Source: Aphelidium insulamus (lineage: Eukaryota > Aphelidiomycota > Aphelidea > Aphelidiaceae). From it: a stretch of DNA of 64,000 nucleotides. The position numbers and the translations under genes were made by a program. The stretch lies in assembly GCA_036784855.1 (NCBI GenBank), contig JAZDSV010000015.1:248001-312000 (forward strand), read 5' to 3'. Every line of letters begins with the position of its first letter. The first letter of the stretch is position 1. The notes under the pieces were generated by a model. That model was not told the DNA's origin. It saw only the letters and a program-made list of their open reading frames with translations, and did no database searches. Shown here in pieces: positions 23,061-34,161 of this stretch.

Positions 23061-23696
23061 TTATGGCAAACTATATATAACACCGGCTAACACCGGATCC
23101 ATATGCAAATCATCAAACATCAGGCCGCCGTAGTATAAATTTAATTCCGCATTTTCAGTGACGCCATTCCCATCGTTGGATGAAGATGCAAGTTCAGTGG
23201 GTGTCGCATCGAGAATTTCAATAGCATGTTGCCTCGAGTGTATGATAGTATTGCCGTCAGCCACGTCTGAACCATCACCAAGGCTTATACCAGCTGCAGC
23301 TTCGCGAGCAGCAGCTCGTTGTTTTGCTCTGCGTTCACGGACGTTCTTATTTCGCTTGAGTCGTTTCTGCTCACGCCGTTCTTCCGCAGACAAGGGAGGC
23401 ATTGTTTCCTGTGGAGCCAGTAACATTTCTGCCTCCTTTAAAACCCTTTGCCTATCCCTGTAGCGTTTTTGAGCAGCACTTCTAGCAGCCTTTTCTGCCT
23501 TCGATAATCCCGTTGCCAGACCTTCAAATCGCGGCGCTTTGCGTTTGCTCGACGACACCGTTGCCAATGCACTCGGATCTGCAGCGTAAAGCGTGTCATC
23601 TAGTACACCGAGTGCATCGCCGCTTTGTTCCGTCGAGTCTTGTATGGCGCATCGGCCGCAATGCGCCAGCAACGCGCACGCGGCGATTACGCGCAT
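23061..23696 (-). CDS. Secreted basic protein with bZIP-like regions
   Basis: An intronless 211-residue protein with a signal peptide (MRVIAACALLAHCGRCAIQ) and start ATG 23696. Residues 69-83 (KAARSAAQKRYRDRQ) resemble the basic DNA-contact region of Yap1-type bZIP proteins, which have xAAQRxFRER. A second basic block (KRNKNVRERRAKQRA, about residues 114-128) has the same style. A leucine zipper with four heptads is not visible, so dimer formation in the usual way is doubtful. The C-terminal third is acidic and hydrophobic. The gene is paralogous to the frameshifted one just downstream and shares motifs with the gene at 55.2-56.0 kb. A secreted protein with a DNA-binding-like patch suggests an exported or host-targeted effector, but that is inference. 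It could also be a polybasic secreted protein of another kind. Confidence 0.7.
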   Translation of the reverse strand: MRVIAACALLAHCGRCAIQDSTEQSGDALGVLDDTLYAADPSALATVSSSKRKAPRFEGLATGLSKAEKAARSAAQKRYRDRQRVLKEAEMLLAPQETMPPLSAEERREQKRLKRNKNVRERRAKQRAAAREAAAGISLGDGSDVADGNTIIHSRQHAIEILDATPTELASSSNDGNGVTENAELNLYYGGLMFDDLHMDPVLAGVIYSLP

Positions 23697-23756
23697 GGGC
23701 GAAAGGTGATTGTGATTGGGTGTTGCCTGTCAAAGATGAGGCTCTTCATCAAGTCA

Positions 23757-23990
23757 ATGGCGTGTATGTATATATGTGGCTACGGTGGTGCGCCAACACA
23801 TATGCCTCGATGTACGTACTGTAAGGGATGCTCGTTGCTTATCAATGCCGGACGGGAGTGCAGAATTTGGACACACCCCAATGATTTTGTGTATGCGGGG
23901 ATGATGTCAGAAGACTATGCCGACATCAAAACAGGCAGAGAACCGCAGCCCAACAATCTGATCTGCAGGTCTTGTTCCGCGACTGTGTGA
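23757..23990 (+). CDS. Possible small cysteine-rich ORF
   Basis: A 77-codon frame on the plus strand upstream of the secreted gene. It has a CxxC-xxC pattern (RCTYCKGC) and a second CxxC (CRSCSATV) that could form a zinc site, separated by a spacer containing WTHPNDFVYAG. No family is recognised. The upstream GTATGTATAT resembles introns in this genome, so the start may be wrong and the true first exon may lie elsewhere. It could equally be chance. Low confidence. Confidence 0.25.
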   Translation: MACMYICGYGGAPTHMPRCTYCKGCSLLINAGRECRIWTHPNDFVYAGMMSEDYADIKTGREPQPNNLICRSCSATV

Positions 23991-24117
23991 GCGGATTCCC
24001 GCAAGGTGTGCTGGGAATGATATTGCTGAGCGGCCGCAGATGGCAGTCTGGTGACAATACAGCTTCTGGCGTCAAATACATTCATGTACTCCACGTATAT
24101 TATTGAGTGTGTATACC

Positions 24118-25050
24118 TCATGGTGAAGAGGACGCCGCCCGTGCCAACGCCTCCATCTCACGGCCCCGCTGCTGCACCAGCTGACTGACTGGCGCGCCTC
24201 CAGCAGCCACCGTGCCATTCAGGGCGTCAAACAGCTCTGCTTCACGCGACAGCTTGACCTTTTCCAGTGCCATGGTCTTCATTTGGGCGACACTCAGCGA
24301 TGCATGCGGCGTCACGGTGGCCAGACACGATTCGATCGCCGCGTCCAGATTCTGCGCCGAGATGAATGTGGCAGCGGCGCGGTGCAGCGCGGCCAGGTGT
24401 GACTGGCGCTGGGTGGCGTGTTGTTGGAGTAGCCGCGTGTGCTTCTCGGCCTTGAGCTGCTTGTGGCAGTGCAATTCCAGCACACTGAGCGCGCTCTGTG
24501 CTGCTGATAATGCCGCGTGGACACTTTTGCCGAGGTCTTGGTCATCAGTGCCACTTGCAGCTACATCAACTCCAACAGTATCATTAGTGGCAGCAGCAGC
24601 ACCAGCACTGGCCGCTTCCCTGGCTGCCGCGTCCTTTTTGGCCAACTGGTAGGCGTACAGCTGGCGCGTGTACTGGCACTGCAGTCGATAATCCTCCACG
24701 GGGTCCGGATGCGGCTCCGGCTTGACGGGCGGCTCATCCATTGTGGATGCCTCGGTCGGGGAGCACAGCACCTGCGTCAGTCCCAGCTGTTGCTGCAGCT
24801 CCCTGATCTCGGCGGCAGACTTGCGCACGGCGGCCTGCACGCGCAACTGGTGCTGGTGCTCGCGGCGACGTTCCGGCGGCACCCACTCGTTGTCGGCCAG
24901 TGCGGCCGCATAGTCACGGTTGGCGGCAAACTCCGGGTCAAAGTGACCGGCAGGTGGGGGCGGTGTGGCCAGTTGTTGCACCACGGGGTGGCGGTTACGG
25001 CACACGGCGGCCGTGGTGGCGATGGCGCGTCGCGCGTGTATCTGCAGCAT
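24118..25050 (-). CDS. Mitochondrial-type coiled-coil protein, unrecognised
   Basis: A 310-residue intronless frame. The first ATG is at 25050; the frame is open further upstream through a minisatellite but has no ATG there. The N-terminus MLQIHARRAIATTAAVCRNR is a typical mitochondrial presequence, rich in arginine and alanine and without acids. After it a segment FDPEFAANRDYAAALADNEW leads to a charged helical region and long alanine/glutamine coiled coils. A mitochondrial ribosomal protein such as mS26 is a possibility that I cannot support further. It sits downstream of the polypyrimidine repeat that occupies its promoter side. Confidence 0.55.
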   Translation of the reverse strand: MLQIHARRAIATTAAVCRNRHPVVQQLATPPPPAGHFDPEFAANRDYAAALADNEWVPPERRREHQHQLRVQAAVRKSAAEIRELQQQLGLTQVLCSPTEASTMDEPPVKPEPHPDPVEDYRLQCQYTRQLYAYQLAKKDAAAREAASAGAAAATNDTVGVDVAASGTDDQDLGKSVHAALSAAQSALSVLELHCHKQLKAEKHTRLLQQHATQRQSHLAALHRAAATFISAQNLDAAIESCLATVTPHASLSVAQMKTMALEKVKLSREAELFDALNGTVAAGGAPVSQLVQQRGREMEALARAASSSP

Positions 25051-25090
25051 TGGTGTGTGATAGGCGGGTCTAATTACGTCTATTATGTTA

Positions 25091-25345
25091 TGTAATGTGG
25101 TTTCTCTCAATGTGTTGGTTTCTCTCTCTCTTCTCTGTGTTGGTTTCTCTCTCTTCTCTGTGTTGGTTTCTCTCTCTTCTCTGTGTTGGTTTCTCTCTCT
25201 TCTCTGTGTTGGTTCTCTCTCTCCTCTCTCTTGGTTCTCTCTCTTCTCTGTGTTGGTTCTCTCTCTTCTCTGTGTTGGTTCTCTCTCTTCTCTGTGTTGG
25301 TTTCTCTCTCTTCCCTGTGTTGGTTCTCTCCTTCTGTTGGTTTCC
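25091..25345. repeat. Polypyrimidine minisatellite (22-25 bp units)
   Basis: About ten imperfect tandem units of the form TTGGTTTCTCTCTCTTCTCTGTG run through this stretch. On the plus strand the array is almost all pyrimidine apart from the TTGG and GTG steps. It lies about 40-300 bases upstream of the ATG of the mitochondrial-type gene. Because it is short of stops in every frame it creates spurious ORFs on both strands. Beyond it, to 25771, the sequence is non-coding as far as I can see and should include the promoter of the SWIRM gene. Confidence 0.9.
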
Positions 25346-25771
25346 ACAGGCGGGTCCGTCCAAGGGCCGCTATATTGTCACAGCTATCAAGATATACGGA
25401 ACCTAACCAGTAACCACACTGCTTCGGCGTGAGCTTCATGCGGTTCATCTATGCCAGTGACCAAAGCGCGATGAGTGAATTGTTTAGTCCCGCTGTTCAG
25501 TTGTACTTTTTCTCAAGATGAATATATAACAAATGTATACACTGCGCATATAGGAAGCGGCTATAAATATGAGTTTATGCAACAGCGGCTGAAAATATCT
25601 CTAATACAATGAATACATATAGTGAGCGACATTCAGACGCCACTGTAACCACGGCAACCAGCGGGGCAAGTTATATTTTGCGCGAAACAACTTTCTGGGA
25701 TCGATACATATATATTCACAAACACGGGTAAAGGTCTCACACACGACATACACCCACAGACCACACACACA

Positions 25772-27831
25772 ATGTCGACAAGTACATCACCGACTGTAAA
25801 CAGTTTGGGCGGCCGAAAGAGCGCGCGCACCACGCTGAAACAGCAGCAGGATCTGCGCGGCGAACAACAGTCACCGCAGGCAAACAACACGGCAGCAGTG
25901 ACGACATTGGCGGGCGGCAACGTCCGCGGTGACAAGAACGCCGAACCGCCCCGCATTCGATTCTTTGTGGGCGGTGGCCAGGCGGGCAATAGTAAACGTC
26001 GGCGCACGTCGCTGCCCGTGGTTGACGCGGTTGACGCGGCGGTGGACACTGACGGCGCCCCAGCAGTCACCACGCCAACAAAGTCCACTCCAGTGTCACC
26101 GATACGCACAACAGTTGCATTGCCAGCGGTGGTGTCGTCTGCGCGGCCACCACCAACTGCAGCAGATACTCCAGACCGCCACAGAGCCAACACACCCACG
26201 GATGCCGTGCAGAGCACACCGCTATCCTCAACCAAGCGCTCCATGTCGCGTTCATATGGCATCCTGCCGCCACTGCTGAGTCCCGGCGGGCTGGCCGGCA
26301 TGTCTCCCTCTCAGCCATCTGCCGTGACATCGACAAAGTCTAGCGGCGTGGCATTCCAGTACTTGCCGGCGCAGTCGCCCTCGCCGCTAAAGTGGCTCAC
26401 GGAAAACACGGCCCCGCCACTGTCACGTTCACCTTCCGCCAGCGCGTTCGTGTTGCCTGCACCGCGCACCCAGCCAGTCACTGCGCGCCGTAAACCGCAG
26501 CGACCCGAGCGCGCCATTCCTGCGGCCAAAGCGTTCCAGACGCGTATCGCCAACCAGATTATTCGCCTGGACTTTGGCACCACCGTGTCGGCGGTCAAGC
26601 AGCCAGAGGCGAGCGACACAAAAACAGAGGCTACCACAGAGCGGCAGAAGACACTAGCCGCCAGTGGACAGGGCAGCCCCACCGGGCGCGACACGGACGA
26701 CTTTTACCTGAGCAGCATGCTGCAGTTCCAGCTGGCCAAGCGGCAGATCCACCGGCTGCGCATGCGGCACCGCCACGAACGCATCCTGGCCAGTCCCGGG
26801 TTCAGCAGTCATCCGTACCACCGAGCCGCGGGACAGGCCAAAAGTGCTGCTATAGCTGCTGCACAGCCAGCTGCGACACACGTGACCAGTGTCGGAGACG
26901 CGGGCAGACGCCGCGGCGGCCGGAAACCACGTCGAAACAGCGACAACCATGCACGCGTCACAGCGCCCGGCAATACAGATACCCAGGCGGCAGGCACCAA
27001 GTCACCGCTGCAGCAACACCAGCGACCACAAGGTCCGAATAGTAATATTAGCTCGCCACGGGGTCAGAATTCGGCGGTCCGACGCGGCCGGCCATCATCC
27101 GCACACGGCAAGCGGAAACATTCGGCAGCAGATTTGGCCGCAGCTGCAGGCGGCCCAATGGTGGTGAAGCGCGGTCGTGGCCGTCCGCCATCATCACTGT
27201 CTGGCAGGAACAGTGGCGGCGGTGGCGGTGCATTGAAGGCTGCACGGCATCTGCGCCGTGGAAGTCGCGCGTCAGGCGGTCGCCAGAGTCCACTAGCGGC
27301 CACGATAACTGCAAGCCCTGTGTCGCCAATGCTGCCGCTCCCCGCAGGTGTGTTGACCTTTCTATCTGTTCTAGATGTTATGTGTCTATTACTACTGCTG
27401 TACTTGTCATTCTTGTCGTGCTTGTCTGAGCGTGCATTCCCTCTTCAGTGGAGTCTGATGAGGCGCATGATGATGGTGCCGCGCTGTTGGAGGAAGAGCA
27501 GGCGGCGGCGGCGGTGGCACACGAATCTCACGGCACCACGTCGCCCATCTCGCAGCACCTGGCGGACGATTTTGCCGACAGTGGCGATGATGACCATGAC
27601 GGGCGCCTGTCTGCGCGAGACAAGTCCGTGTGCGCCACGCTGCACATCTCACCGCAAGAGTTTCTGCGCGTCCGCTTCGAGCTGGAGGAAGCGGTGCGGC
27701 GGGTCGGATTCTTTTACCGCAGCTCCGCCAGGCGACACGTCAAAGATATCGACGCCTCCACACTGGCGGCACTCTACGACTACCTGCGGCAAGAGTGCGG
27801 TCTGATGGCCGGGGCGCCACGATACAATTAG
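25772..27831 (+). CDS. SWIRM-domain protein with AT-hooks
   Basis: Two exons join near 27346 and 27449 (donor GTGTGT, acceptor TTCAG; the junction creates VESDEAHDD). The product is about 650 residues. The first 540 are disordered, rich in serine, proline, threonine and basic residues, with AT-hook-like motifs VRRGRPSS and KRGRGRPPS. The C-terminal 80 residues form a SWIRM domain. The match runs from LHISPQEFLRVRFELEEAV through GFFYRSSARRHVKDIDAS and the final helix. This fits the C-terminal SWIRM proteins of fungi (S. pombe Laf and S. cerevisiae Fun19 types) and the Ada2 C-terminus. SWIRM domains bind DNA or nucleosomes within chromatin complexes. Lack of SANT or ZZ domains argues against Ada2 itself. 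Confidence 0.82.
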
Positions 27832-28033
27832 CAGATATTTTGCATAGATATATACAATTTATCTTGGCATGTAGCAGTAACCTTGTGCATATATTGTCTT
27901 CTTGACTGTCACAGAACACAGTGAGATGGAAGGCTGGATGGAAGAAGGAAACTGCGCCGCATTTGATTCGCTGTGCCCCTGAAAGGCGCACGATAATCTT
28001 ACACTTGGCATCACTCACGTACAAAACATATAT

Positions 28034-29108
28034 ATGCGCGCATGGCTCATCGTTGTGACCGCTATGGCGTACAACAGCATAATAACACATGGTGCATCGG
28101 TACCTGCAGCTGCATTGATGCAAAAAGATTCGACAACAATACGAATGCTCACCTACAACACGTTCCAAGTCCCATTCGGCGCCAAGTATCGGGAGGAGCG
28201 CCGTGGTGCGCTGTGTGACTACCTGGCCTCCATGCCAGATCAAGACGCGTACAATGTCATTGCATTCCAGGAACTGTTTAGCCGTGAAGCGCAGAGTTAC
28301 TTGATCGATTGCCTGACGCGTGTAAGTCAACTTGAATACGTATCATGTTCCATGTGCTAAACCCACTGACAGATCGGGTTCCTGTACGCCGTCACCGGGC
28401 CACCGAGCCGCCTGCCATCCAAACTGATTAATGGCGGCATACTGCTAATGTCCAAGTTTAATGTGACCCGGAGCGCGGTGCACACATACTCGGACGGCGT
28501 GCGCAGCGACGGACTGAGCAATAAGGGCGCGATATATGCTCGACTGTCTGTGCCGGGCATGGACCGCCCACTCCACCTGTTCACTACGCATCTCCAGGCG
28601 TCGTATGAGAGTTCCGCGCTCACTGACAAGACCACGGTGGCGCGGCAAAGTCAGCTGGGCGAGTTGAAGGCGTTCATTGACCAGCAGTCATGTCCGCCTG
28701 GCGAGACTGTGGTGCTTGCCGGAGATTTCAATGTGGACGCACTCTCAAACTACCGTGACTCGGCCGGTAACACCGAATATCAGCTGCTCCTAAAACTGCT
28801 GTATGTGATGATGTTTATAATTGTTATAAATCTGTACGCAATAATAATGCAGTGATGGCTGGGTGGACTTGTACGCAGCATCACATCAAGGCCAGCACAC
28901 GGTAACGTACGGAGAGGGAAACTATCTGGTTGGGAACGGAGACGACCCGTCACAACACCAAGCTATAGACTACTTTTTCTGTCGCGGTGGCTGCCCTGGT
29001 GCCACGGTCAATGTGGACAAGGTGGACAGAGTTGGGGCCAATAATAATCAGACTCTGACACGCCTTTCTGACCATTGCGGCCTTGCACTCACACTTCCAC
29101 TTAAATAG
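28034..29108 (+). CDS. Secreted sphingomyelinase-like phosphodiesterase
   Basis: Three exons, with introns at about 28323 and 28801, encode about 320 residues of the endonuclease/exonuclease/phosphatase fold, closest in appearance to secreted neutral sphingomyelinases (SMase C). It has an N-terminal hydrophobic signal (MRAWLIVVTAMAYNSIITHG). The metal-binding motifs are MLTYNTFQVPFG, AFQELF (catalytic glutamate), THLQASYES, GDFNVDAL (aspartate and asparagine) and the final LSDHCGLALTL (catalytic histidine). Such enzymes cleave sphingomyelin to ceramide and phosphocholine, often as bacterial or fungal virulence or nutrition factors. Activity on sphingomyelin itself is not shown by sequence; a nuclease or another phosphodiesterase is possible. 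Confidence 0.8.
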
Positions 29109-29258
29109 ATTGTCTCTGTTGCTGTGATATTTATTGGCATTCTGTGAAAGGAAGCGCGTGTAATAGCTTTATCTATAACTGCAGCATTTGTCTAGCCAGC
29201 TATTAACCAGCTCTTAAATAACAGGTGAAACAATCGCGGCACACAATCAATTTCCATA

Positions 29259-30243
29259 ATGAAGGCAAGCACGGTGCTGCTGGCCACCGCGGCCTGTGTG
29301 CTGGTGCTGGCTCCCCTGGCCGCCTCTGGTCTCTACTTTTACCTGGACACCAGTGCCGAGAAGTGCTTCATTGAAGAGCTGCCCGTGCACACCATGGTCG
29401 TCGGTGCGTGGCATTATAGCCCGCTGCATGCATGTAGTGCGTAATCATGTCCTTACGCGCCTGGCAGGCCACTACCGCTCCGAGCAGCTCAACACCGAGC
29501 GCAACCTCTACATTGAGAACTCGGCGCTGGGCATGCAGATCATGGTGGACGTACGTTCATGCACATATATGTGGTATTGGATTTAAATGTATGCAGCACC
29601 GCGAGACCAAGCGCCGTGTGATGGACCAGCGCGGCTCCAGCTCTGGACGGTACACGTTCACGGCCGATGAACCCGGCTCCTACTATATTTGCTTTTCCAC
29701 CAACAACACTGGCTGGTTCTCGCACGAGAAGGCTGTATGTTTGGGATCATGTAAATATTGTACAGAGATTATGTAATCTTGCAGCGCGTCCACTTTGACA
29801 TGGTCATTGGCGACAGTGCCGAGGATGAGGACCAAGATGTGTCTCACGAGAAACTGGACGGTCCGTGTCCATATACGTGCTTGTATGTTCTATTCAATTG
29901 ATACCTATGCAGCCATGTCGATGCACGTGCGTGATCTCAACCACCGCATTGTCGACATTCGCCGCGAGCAATCTTACCAGCGTGTACGTGTGGTTATATA
30001 ACCACTTCTTGATATTTTTGATTTAATCTCTATGAAGATGCGTGAGGCTGATTTCCGTGACAAGAGCGAGACTGTCAACTCTCATGTGGTCTGGTGGACA
30101 TTTGCCCAGATTGTCGTGCTGTGTACGTTTGCCACGGTGTCTTCTATACTACACTGTTCTATATATAACTGTCCGTAGGGATGACTTGTGCATGGCAAAT
30201 GCGCCATTTGAAGGGATTCTTCGAGGCCAAAAAGTTGGTGTGA
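29259..30243 (+). CDS. TMED9: p24/emp24 cargo receptor (TMED9-like)
   Basis: A type I membrane protein of the p24 family, which cycles between ER and Golgi as a cargo receptor. Seven exons join in frame. The signal peptide MKASTVLLATAACVLVLAPLAASG precedes the GOLD domain. LYFYLDTSAEKCFIEELPVHTMVVGHYR is created partly by splicing. The coiled coil follows (LNHRIVDIRREQSYQRMREADFRDKSE). The membrane span ends in WQMRHLKGFFEAKKLV, with the FF and KKxx-like ER/Golgi sorting signals. The C-terminus matches vertebrate TMED9 of the alpha subfamily. Several introns are very short (about 50 nt). Confidence 0.93.
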
Positions 30244-30367
30244 TCACCTCAAAGGCGATATCAAGCAACATTCAGGCAATATACATCATCTCGCCTCATC
30301 CACACGATACACACAAACTCTGTGTCAATCTATTCTACTAGTTCTATCGATGTAGATGAGCAGCTGC

Positions 30368-32572
30368 TCACAGTCTGCTGCGCACGGGGTCCAGACGGTA
30401 TTTGAGTTCTCGTTCTGATTTGAGCGCCGGCTGCCATCGCTGTAATCTGTCAAGCAGACGGGCAAATTCCTGGCGCAACTCGTCGTTGTCGTGGATGCGT
30501 GGGTCTGCCAGCAGCGAGCGCATTCCCCACGGCACATAGTTGTGGTTGTGGCGCAACGAGTCATCAATGTGTTCTGTGCGCGTGTTAAGCACCGCACAGT
30601 GCCTGTCCTCTGGCCGCCGCTCATAGAACATCCAGTCCAGATGGGTGCGGAACACGGTCGGCTCGTCGTATATGGTCGAGTGCTCGACTCCATTGAGGAG
30701 CGACGAGCCGATCATGGACGACAGATGGACAAGCAGGTTTCGGTCGCCTATTCCAGCATTGCGTAACCGCAGTAGAAATACTACAAAATTCAAGATAAAG
30801 TCGTCGGGACTGCTAATGCCGCTTGCCGGATTACTTCTTCTTTTGTCGCCGACTGTCGCCGTGTTACTATCGACGATACGGTTGTGGGCGTCGACGTGGA
30901 CAGCGCGTAGCAGATTCGGATGATCGAAAGCCGTCATCAGCGCCGAGTGAATAGGCACCACCTGGTCCATCCACGCAGCCATCGCCGTGACACGGCACCC
31001 ACTATCAAGCACTCGGCGACACGCGGCCCACGTTTGCGAGACGACGTGCTGCGCCGACACCTGGTGCTCGCTGTGACACAGTTCAAACAGTTCACGCGCC
31101 GCATCGGCTTCCATGTAGCGAATGATCAGGTTGCCTCGCAGCCACAGGAACGGTCCGTGTGTGATGCCGGCCATCGCCAGAACGCCGACACGTTGCTCGC
31201 TTGGCCTGACCAGTCCCTGTGTGATCAGACGGTCCAGTAGCAGCAGTGAGACGGGAGTGCCCTGGCTGTGTGCCGTGACTAGCACCATGTCGGCTTGACG
31301 AAGGGTGCCGCCATATCCACCATCAGATTCCTCGTCGGCCATGGCTCGCAGCTGTGCATCAAATCGGTCCACCCGGTCCAATATCTTGCCGTCACCAGTC
31401 AGCGGAATTGTGGTCAAGTTAAGGTTTTCTGCCGGCCATCCGCGATGCTCCCAGTACGTTTTTACCTGGCTCTCCATTGCAGCACATAGCCGCTGCGATG
31501 TGCCCACAGGTTCTCCAAACACTAGTAAATTTAAACTAATTTACGTGCATATTTATATACGAATTAATGATAGCTAACCTGACTGGACCAGCCGAGTGGC
31601 GGGGAACCAACCGTGAACACCAATAATGACTACTCGCTTTGGCGGCAACGCTTCCGGCGAGTCTTTGGCGGCATCATTGTTCCTTGGCGCACCATCCCAC
31701 CATGATGACAGCCACTGCGGAAACCATGATGGAAGTCGAGATGAGCCGCCACGATTGTCAGATTGAACTGTTTGCGAGGGAGGTGGCGGTGGAGTGGCTG
31801 GTCTGTACGCGTCCAACAACTCATTGCCTGGGATAACTTTTGGCATTTGCGGGGCGGATGGCTTGGTGGGCGGTGTAGAAGTTGACGGTTCCGCCGCACT
31901 GTCACCACCACTGACCACGGAATCTGCTGATGGTGTCCGCGCTGGCCGTACAATGTTGGATGCAGTGTAAAAGACTCCGGATGCCGTGGAAATCTGTGAG
32001 CCGAGGCGGCGTAGATGACCGAGAGCACTTTGAGATGTGGCGGCAAGATATCCCGCCTCGGCCGCTGATGGGATCTTGGTGGAAGTGTTGGTTTCGGCTT
32101 GAACTTCTTTTCCAGCTGTGTCCGACTCGGTGGCAGTTGTTGCATCTGCGCCTGCATCTGCATCTGTGGCCATCGGTGGGACTGAAGTGGTCTCGGTTGC
32201 CGTGTCAGATGCAGATGATGTGGCCACTTCGTTCGACTCCAACTCGGACGAGAGTGATTCTGTCTCTTGCTGCCGTGGCGGCGGCGATACCATCATCGAT
32301 GTAGTAGCTGCTGCTGCAGATGACTGGTCCTGTGCAGCGCCACCACGCAGCAAGTAGTAGTGGTATGGGAGCTGTGGGTCGAATGCGGGCATGACGCTGC
32401 CGTTCTCGGAGCCAGTAGTGGACGATGACGCAGTCGACACCGCCCTCCCGGAAGCTGCATCAACCGCCATGAACCTGTTCTGCTGGTGACTGATATGATA
32501 TACGCTGCCAGAGCCGAGTGAGCGGGTGCGAGAGACAGACACAGGCGATGGCCGCAATGGCAGTCGCAGCAT
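30368..32572 (-). CDS. Conserved alpha/beta hydrolase-like protein (YML020W family)
   Basis: Two exons joined across about 31523-31581 (donor GTTAGC, acceptor ACTAG). Start ATG 32572. The first 280 residues are serine/threonine/proline-rich and disordered. The conserved core begins with RVVIIGVHGWFPATRLVQ, joined to VFGEPVGTSQRLC. A serine nucleophile elbow VTAHSQGTPVSLLLLDRL suggests a lipase or esterase fold. The remainder is a long helical domain, with PWGMRSLLADP and LLVHLSSMIGSSLLNGVEHST. I recognise the pattern from uncharacterised fungal proteins related to yeast YML020W/YDL109C. A lipid-linked role is plausible but not proven. Confidence 0.72.
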
Positions 32573-33257
32573 TCGTCCCTTTTTTGATGGTGCAAAAAGT
32601 GTTGTGCAATTTAGCCGCGATGGATTATTAACAATGCTTAACGATGGTTCATAATCGCATGAAAACCTTGTAATTGTGCATTCATATGTACTGCATGCGT
32701 ATATATATATATACATACAACATAGGTACATATACATATACATATGTGGAGGATATATCTAGAACCCGCCATATGTTCGGAAAAAGCTCAAATAATGGCA
32801 GCATAGGTTTTACACTGCTTTATTAAATTAGACTTCACGCACAGGCGTGAGCCGGTCGAGGTCGAGTCGTTGAGGTCGCTGTCTGGCATTCTAGTTAAAT
32901 TTTTGTTCCAATCGGTTTTTTGTTAAGTTTAACACAATGGCACAAGATATGGGCACACCTAATGCACTATGGGCACACATATATATATGTGTGCAAAAAC
33001 ATAATCTTCTGTGAACGTAAGCCTTGCAGTTGATTACCCATATGTAGCAGGTGCAATGACACAACTGTCTGTGACTGTCTTTCGGGGGTGCACGTGCCGC
33101 GCGCGTTGTGGTTGCGTTAAGAACGCCATGGAATTTCATGCGTGCCCATACATATGAATGCGCAGCATAAATACACAGTAAATACATACGTAGGGCGACA
33201 CGTGCGTGAATAGCCTCGACCAGTGTTAATACCTCGTTAATCATTGCCATCTCTGGC
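32573..33257. other. Intergenic, AT-rich, no gene seen
   Basis: About 685 bases between divergent genes, including a (TA)n-like tract at about 32700-32716 and an ATATATAT tract at 32981. The minus-strand open frame covering much of this region and of the next gene lacks coding features. The promoters of both neighbours are expected here. Confidence 0.45.
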
Positions 33258-34111
33258 ATGCAGGCCGACTCGCCACAGTCCGATATGCCACAGTCCGCGA
33301 CACCCAGACCACGCCAGATACTGATACTGGTGAATGTGACTGCACCCGGCTCACTGGCCCGCGTCAACACGGCGCTGGTAGACTGGGCCGTGGAATGGTT
33401 CCTGCAGCCAACGGACCATGTGGTGCTGCTGTCCGTGCTGGGCACTCCCGACTGCGGCAGCTGCGCATCTGGCAACGGCTGCCACTCTACATCCATCTCG
33501 GCAGCGGTGCTGGACCGCGTGGCCAAAGGTGCATTATGATGCTTACTGTTTCGTCAGCACTCACCTGACACACTCATAATGAAGCCGCAATTCATCTGGC
33601 CGAGGTGGCCACGGACACTGTTTCAAGTAGTCCGACTACAATGCTCACGTCGTCTTCGTCGCCCTCACCAGCGGGCAAATCAACCCTGTCCAAGTGGCCA
33701 TCAACATCGTTCTTTGCGGTCCCGAGCGCTGAACAGGTCAGCTGCGCCACAGTAGATTGTGCAAGGCGAGTGCTCGGCGGGCTGTGTCACCGCATTGAAC
33801 ACCGCGTGACTGATGGCGCCGTGTCCTGGTGTCTGCGCGGTTGTGCCCGGTTCGGCAGTGTGGCGGCCACTGTGCGCGATGTGGTGCACCGTGAACTGCA
33901 GCCGGATATTGTGTTGATGGCACAGCATCACCGCAGCGGCCACGCTCTGCTCAATGCTGATGGCGACAATGTGGTGGCGTCTGTGCGCGCGGCTGCTCTG
34001 TCTTCAGACAGCCATAATGGTGACTGCCAACAACAACACCGTTCAGTAGCCGTGTGCGTTGTGCCAATATCTGATGAAGGCGAGCTGCTATGGCGCGCGT
34101 CGACTTCATGA
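33258..34111 (+). CDS. Universal stress protein-like
   Basis: Two exons (33258 to about 33530, and about 33583 to 34111) give about 265 residues. Splicing joins VAK to AAIHLAEVATD. The fold looks like the universal stress protein (UspA) Rossmann type. The first strand is ILILVNVTAPGS, the helix is ARVNTALVDWAVEWFLQ, the second strand VVLLSVLG. The C-terminal part has DGAVSWCLRGCARFG...VHRELQPDIVLMAQHHRSGH, where USPs have the ADLIVMGSHGRSG nucleotide-binding motif. The GxG-type phosphate loop is not fully conserved. A serine-rich insert separates the two halves. The role is unknown; USP-type folds in eukaryotes often bind ATP. Confidence 0.6.
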
Positions 34112-34161
34112 ATGCCCAAATACACTTGCATGTGAATTAAATGTGTGTATGTACAATGCGT

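Noticed and set aside
25088-25448. Open frames through the polypyrimidine repeat
   Set aside because: They are low-complexity products (QHREERET- or SSLCVGSL-type) of the minisatellite, present in several frames on both strands.
32891-33526. Long minus-strand open frame over the USP-like gene
   Set aside because: The plus-strand gene has recognisable fold motifs and a good intron; the minus-strand frame has no motif and runs through non-coding AT-rich sequence.
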